A DNA stretch of 8,748 nt from CAZRRV01 sp045660865. GTDB taxonomy: Bacteria; Bacillota; Clostridia; Oscillospirales; Acutalibacteraceae. Both the position numbers and the translations under genes were made by a program. The stretch lies in NCBI GenBank assembly GCA_045660865.1, contig JAZREP010000012.1, forward strand, positions 1 to 8,748. Reading direction: 5' to 3'. The number at the start of each line of letters is the position of its first letter. Position 1 is the stretch's first letter. Below the pieces are notes generated by a model. The model worked only from the letters and a program-made list of their open reading frames with translations. It was not told where the DNA came from and did not search any database. Positions 6,948 through 8,748 of the stretch are shown here, in pieces.

Positions 6948-6978
6948 AATATCGCCATATTTATCATGTATAATATCG
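6948..6978 (-). promoter_or_regulatory. Direct repeat upstream of the AraC promoter, candidate activator site
   Basis: CGATATT occurs twice in the same orientation on the minus strand (6978-6972 and 6954-6948), 24 bp apart, about 70 and 93 bp upstream of the inferred transcription start. AraC-family proteins often bind direct repeats about two helical turns apart. Seven base pairs of identity in AT-rich DNA is modest evidence. Confidence 0.3.
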
Positions 6979-7000
6979 GTGAAATACCATTTTCGACACC

Positions 7001-7079
7001 AATGCGTTCAATGGGGCAAACCAGCGAAAGCCCCAGTGTTTATGCGGTTTTCAGGCGGTTTGCCCTATTATAACGCATT
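7001..7079. repeat. 79-bp imperfect palindrome, possible miniature element
   Basis: The outer arms AATGCGTT (7001-7008) and AACGCATT (7072-7079) are perfectly complementary. After a short unpaired stretch, GGGCAAACC (7014-7022) pairs with GGTTTGCCC (7057-7065). The right end falls exactly where homology to the SpoVT leader and coding start breaks off (about 7080). That makes an inserted palindromic element or an end of one the best explanation. No coding function or clear target duplication is seen. Confidence 0.5.
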
Positions 7080-7113
7080 CCTCTATACGGCGTACAATAC
7101 CTGTTGCTTTCAT
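7051..7113 (-). pseudogene. SpoVT/AbrB-type fragment, copy 2 (11 codons of homology)
   Basis: From the ATG at 7111-7113 the frame reads MKATGIVRRIEECVIIGQTA and stops. The first 10-11 residues are the conserved start of SpoVT-type regulators. The rest is out-of-family and is encoded by the arm of the 79-bp palindrome. An AAAAGGAG ribosome binding site is retained. The leader is split by the 105-bp repeat element at 7143-7247, beyond which the promoter region matches that of copy 1. The gene is broken twice and is almost certainly non-functional. Confidence 0.6.
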
Positions 7114-7142
7114 ATATCTTTCTCCTTTTCTGTGGCGCACCC

Positions 7143-7247
7143 AAAGGCTCCCCTTGTCAGGGGAGCTGTCACCGCAGGTGACTGAGGGGTAGTCGTTCTC
7201 TCCCCCAGTCAGGTTCGCTGGCAGCCCCCTCGTCAGAGGGGGCCTTT
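7143..7247. repeat. 105-bp inverted-repeat (MITE-like) element of GC-rich hairpins
   Basis: Two related ~48-bp units face each other. The left unit begins AAAGGCTCCCCT and the right unit, read on the other strand, begins AAAGGCCCCCTC. Each folds into two hairpins, for example GCTCCCCT/AGGGGAGC at 7147-7166, GTCACC/GGTGAC at 7168-7182 and GCCCCCTC/GAGGGGGC at 7224-7243. The outer ends AAAGGC and GCCTTT are perfect inverted repeats. From memory, such sequences are numerous in genomes of gut Clostridia. It separates the ribosome binding site of SpoVT-like copy 2 from its promoter. Confidence 0.7.
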
Positions 7248-7262
7248 TCTCGCCTACAATAA

Positions 7263-7327
7263 TTTTACAAATTACGATGCTATTATTTGTAAAAGGGGAA
7301 GATTTATACTGTTTGTCTTTACTTTTT
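7263..7327 (-). promoter_or_regulatory. Dyad and promoter region of SpoVT-like copy 2
   Basis: A perfect 10-bp dyad, TTTTACAAAT (7263-7272) and ATTTGTAAAA (7285-7294), has a 12-nt centre. Its core CAAAT-N12-ATTTG is shared with copy 1 at 325-346. The CAGTATAAAT and AGTAAA blocks of copy 1 are also present on the minus strand at about 7301-7310 and 7318-7323. It also lies just upstream of the divergent gene at 7369. Confidence 0.45.
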
Positions 7328-7346
7328 CCTGCGCACATGGTACAAT
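7318..7346 (+). promoter_or_regulatory. Candidate promoter of the small membrane protein gene
   Basis: TTTACT (7318-7323) and TACAAT (7341-7346) are 17 bp apart, which gives a very short leader before the AGAGGAGG ribosome binding site at 7353-7360. The -35 box is weak. Its left half lies in the block shared with SpoVT-like copy 1, so the repeat may have supplied it. Confidence 0.4.
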
Positions 7347-7368
7347 CCTTAAAGAGGAGGCGTACCCT

Positions 7369-7719
7369 ATGGAATTTCTCAAAATATTTTTAATGGTTTT
7401 TATCCCTATGGTTTTAGGAATAGCCATATATTGGTGTTATAAAAAATTTAAAACTTCTGTTGTTGACCGCATTAACATTATTGGTCAAGCAGAAACAGCA
7501 GTTAAAACACACTTGAGCAATCCCCGTTATATTAACTTCAGTTCTTTATGGGAAACAACTGCTACCGCAGATGGCAACACATGGACCGTGAAAGGCTGGG
7601 TTGAAATTAAGGACAAGTGGGATATGAATGAACGACATGACTATTCTGTAGAAATAGTGGCAAAAGAATGGGCAAGGGGAAAATTTATATACGAAACTAG
7701 GTCCCTTACAATCAAGTGA
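7369..7719 (+). CDS. Small membrane-anchored protein of unknown function
   Basis: A 116-aa protein I cannot assign to a named family. Residues 4-24 (LKIFLMVFIPMVLGIAIYW) form one hydrophobic helix followed by YKKFK. That suggests an N-terminal membrane anchor with the basic side in the cytoplasm, or an uncleaved signal sequence. The remainder has an amphipathic helix (about 38-50, ending HLSNPRYINFS) and a beta-rich segment, GNTWTVKGWVEIKDKWDMNE...YSVEIVAK. The 'L.NP....F' then 'Y/W.V.G.V......R..Y.V.I' pattern resembles small extracytoplasmic beta-domains of unknown role seen in many bacteria. AGAGGAGG 8 nt before the ATG, a possible promoter at 7318-7346 and an intrinsic terminator 8 nt after the stop make it a self-contained transcription unit. 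Orientation is opposite to the amino-acid cluster. Confidence 0.75.
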   Translation: MEFLKIFLMVFIPMVLGIAIYWCYKKFKTSVVDRINIIGQAETAVKTHLSNPRYINFSSLWETTATADGNTWTVKGWVEIKDKWDMNERHDYSVEIVAKEWARGKFIYETRSLTIK

Positions 7720-7726
7720 AATCTTT

Positions 7727-7760
7727 CCAGCGGAGTGAAAATCACTCCGCTGGTTTCTTA
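7727..7760 (+). terminator. Intrinsic terminator of the small membrane protein gene
   Basis: A perfect 12-bp stem, CCAGCGGAGTGA (7727-7738) and TCACTCCGCTGG (7742-7753), has a 3-nt AAA loop and is followed by TTTCTTAT. It starts 8 nt after the stop codon at 7719. A nearly identical half-stem (15 of 16 bases of 7728-7743) occurs at 6938-6953. Confidence 0.85.
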
Positions 7761-7769
7761 TATCTCTCG

Positions 7770-7880
7770 ACCACACTATGTATAGCAATACAAAACTTGT
7801 CAATTGGTGTCATTGTTGTCAGTGAGGGGGCACCCTTACGGATTCATAAAGTCCTTCTAATCTCCTTGGGAATCTGTCCA
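7770..7880 (-). pseudogene. SpoVT/AbrB-type fragment, copy 3, with the same foreign tail
   Basis: On the minus strand, from about 7880 downward, the frame reads DGQIPKEIRRTL, a TGA stop, then IRKGAPSLTTMTPIDKFC and so on. Over 102 aligned bases (7773-7874 against about 152-253) I count about 20 mismatches and no gaps to copy 1, so roughly 80% identity. The start of the domain and its leader are missing. The shared tail after GAP shows that both copies derive from one fused ancestor sequence. It cannot be expressed as a regulator. Confidence 0.7.
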
Positions 7881-7915
7881 TCTGTAGTACAAAGCACATG
7901 CCACTTTTAGCGGCA

Positions 7916-7962
7916 AAGAATGCGGATTGCCACGGTCGCGTTGCTCCCTCGCAATGACAAAA
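7916..7962. repeat. Short interspersed repeat fragment with ATTGC...GCAAT ends
   Basis: The stretch has a GGATTGCCAC start, a GC-rich centre and a CTCGCAATGACA end, with ATTGC (7926-7930) and GCAAT (7951-7955) as inverted ends. From memory, this 'GGATTGC...TCGCAATGACA' form is a very common dispersed repeat in Clostridia and other bacteria. With copy 3 and the promoter at 8015 it fills the gap between 7760 and 8072; nothing else is recognised there. Confidence 0.5.
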
Positions 7963-8014
7963 GGCAACGAACATTCCCTTATCTGTTATTACATTTTAGT
8001 TTTAACGGCAAGCC

Positions 8015-8043
8015 TTGCTTTTCCCTATCGTTTCGATTATAAT
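8015..8043 (+). promoter_or_regulatory. Strong sigma-A-type promoter of the YgjV-family gene
   Basis: TTGCTT (8015-8020) and a perfect TATAAT (8038-8043) are separated by 17 bp. Transcription would start near 8050, giving a leader of about 22 nt with GGAGG at 8063-8067. Confidence 0.75.
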
Positions 8044-8072
8044 CATAGCGATTTTACATACCGGAGGCCGTT

Positions 8073-8594
8073 ATGGACACCCTTGCATTTATTTTAAGTA
8101 TTTTAGGTACAATATGTATCTGCATACCTTCTTTCATTAAAGGCAAGAATATGAAGTTGATCCTGCTTTTTATTTTCTCTGCCAATACGCTGGTTGCTAC
8201 CAGTTATCTTCTTACAGGCGCATATAACGGCGCTGTTTCCTGCTTTATTGGCAGCGCCCAGACCATTATCAACTTTTTCTATGACCGAAAAAGCAAACCC
8301 TTACCCGTGTGGCTGATCTGCCTTTATTCCGCCGCTTTTATTTGTATGAATCTGCTGGTGTTTTCCCTGTGGACAGACCTGATTGCAATGATCGCATCGC
8401 TGTCGTTCATTCTTTGCATCGGCCAGAAAAACGGCGCAAAGTACCGCCTCTGCACTGTGCTGAATTCCTCCTTATGGATCACTTATGACCTGATCAGCGG
8501 ATCTTATGGCCCGCTGGTAACCCACAGCATTTTATTTGGCTCTGCTATTTTTGGTATCCTTATCCACGACCTGAAAAAGAAGCCCAATGTATAA
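8073..8594 (+). CDS. ygjV: YgjV-family inner membrane protein
   Basis: A 173-aa multi-pass membrane protein with about six to seven hydrophobic segments (roughly 3-21, 28-48, 50-68, 77-97, 99-117, 124-140 and 146-164). Segment order, length and motifs such as NGAVSCFIGSAQTIINFFYD and NSSLWITYDLISGSYGPLVT match the YgjV family, whose E. coli member has the same SxxxWxxxxxxxGSxG signature near the C-terminus. The function of the family is not established; the internal resemblance of halves recalls small transporters of the SWEET/PQ-loop type, but this is a guess. GGAGG 5 nt before the ATG, the consensus promoter at 8015-8043 and terminators downstream make it a stand-alone unit. It has no evident link with the amino-acid cluster. 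Confidence 0.75.
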   Translation: MDTLAFILSILGTICICIPSFIKGKNMKLILLFIFSANTLVATSYLLTGAYNGAVSCFIGSAQTIINFFYDRKSKPLPVWLICLYSAAFICMNLLVFSLWTDLIAMIASLSFILCIGQKNGAKYRLCTVLNSSLWITYDLISGSYGPLVTHSILFGSAIFGILIHDLKKKPNV

Positions 8595-8615
8595 AACAAA
8601 ACGCCCGAAAGGGCG
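8590..8615 (-). terminator. Intrinsic terminator for minus-strand transcription entering from the right
   Basis: CGCCC (8602-8606) and GGGCG (8611-8615) form a stem with a GAAA tetraloop. On the minus strand it is followed by TTTTGTTTTATA, a proper U-tract, whereas the plus strand has none. It would end a gene beyond the right edge that reads toward this window. Confidence 0.55.
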
Positions 8616-8671
8616 GTACGCCATAGTGATAAAATGGTTTTGATCGATCCCTTTTCCGATTAACTGCACAA

Positions 8672-8715
8672 AAAATTCCCGAAATGCGTCAGCATTCCGG
8701 GAATTTTCTTGTTTG
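8672..8715 (+). terminator. Terminator of the YgjV-family gene, probably bidirectional
   Basis: A 16-bp stem, AAAATTCCCGAAATGC (8672-8687) and GCATTCCGGGAATTTT (8692-8707), has one mismatch and a 4-nt loop. T-rich sequence follows on the plus strand (TTTTCTTGTTTG), and an A-run precedes the stem, so it can work both ways. It lies 77 nt after the stop at 8594. The rest of 8616-8748 shows no gene. Confidence 0.8.
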
Positions 8716-8748
8716 TTAATCAAAAAAGTTACCACATCAAAACTGCTA

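Noticed and set aside
7143..7247. Closely spaced repeats as a CRISPR array
   Set aside because: There are only two units, in opposite orientation, with no spacers of regular length; they form an inverted-repeat element.
7546..7803. Minus-strand 85-codon open frame
   Set aside because: It is antisense to the small membrane protein gene and crosses its terminator hairpin, with no ribosome binding site or homology.
8532..8735. Minus-strand 67-codon open frame at the right end
   Set aside because: Its codons run through both terminator hairpins and into the YgjV-family gene; the protein shows no family motif.

Overview
The window looks like chromosomal DNA of a low-to-moderate-GC, gut-type Clostridia (Bacillota, probably Oscillospirales). 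The basis is strong AGGAGG-type ribosome binding sites, decayed copies of an AbrB/SpoVT-type sporulation regulator, and GC-rich palindromic repeats of a kind I recall as common in that group. No rRNA, tRNA, CRISPR array or intact transposase gene was seen.

Layout. (i) 1-600, minus strand: the first codons of an unidentified gene leaving the left edge, a truncated SpoVT-like fragment with its promoter region, and a twice-frameshifted remnant of an M20 amidohydrolase. (ii) 610-6863, minus strand: one compact cluster. Its transcription order is an AraC-family regulator, a PLP aminotransferase, a D-aminoacylase-type amidohydrolase, an alanine-racemase-family enzyme, and a cytoplasmic neutral-ceramidase-like hydrolase. 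Gaps are 70, 24, 1 and 45 nt. (iii) 6870-7360: a repeat-rich intergenic region with the regulator's promoter, a 79-bp imperfect palindrome, a second SpoVT-like fragment, and a 105-bp inverted-repeat element lodged in that fragment's leader. (iv) 7369-7760, plus strand: a small membrane-anchored protein with its own terminator. (v) 7770-8050: a third SpoVT-like fragment, another short repeat, and a strong promoter. (vi) 8073-8594, plus strand: a YgjV-family membrane protein, followed by two hairpin terminators.

How the genes may work together (inference). The amidohydrolase would release D-amino acids from N-acyl-D-amino acids. The racemase would convert them to L-forms and the aminotransferase to 2-oxo acids. 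The ceramidase-like protein would open another amide-linked substrate, and the decayed M20 gene would once have handled N-acyl-L-amino acids or similar amides. This reads as an AraC-controlled salvage or detoxification pathway for acylated amino acids. Two enzymes depart from their families at catalytic positions: in the ceramidase-like protein the usual Ser is Cys and a zinc His is Pro, and in the racemase the usual active-site Tyr near the C-terminus is Ser. A 14-bp hairpin covers the ribosome binding site of the first enzyme gene. The true substrate cannot be read from sequence.
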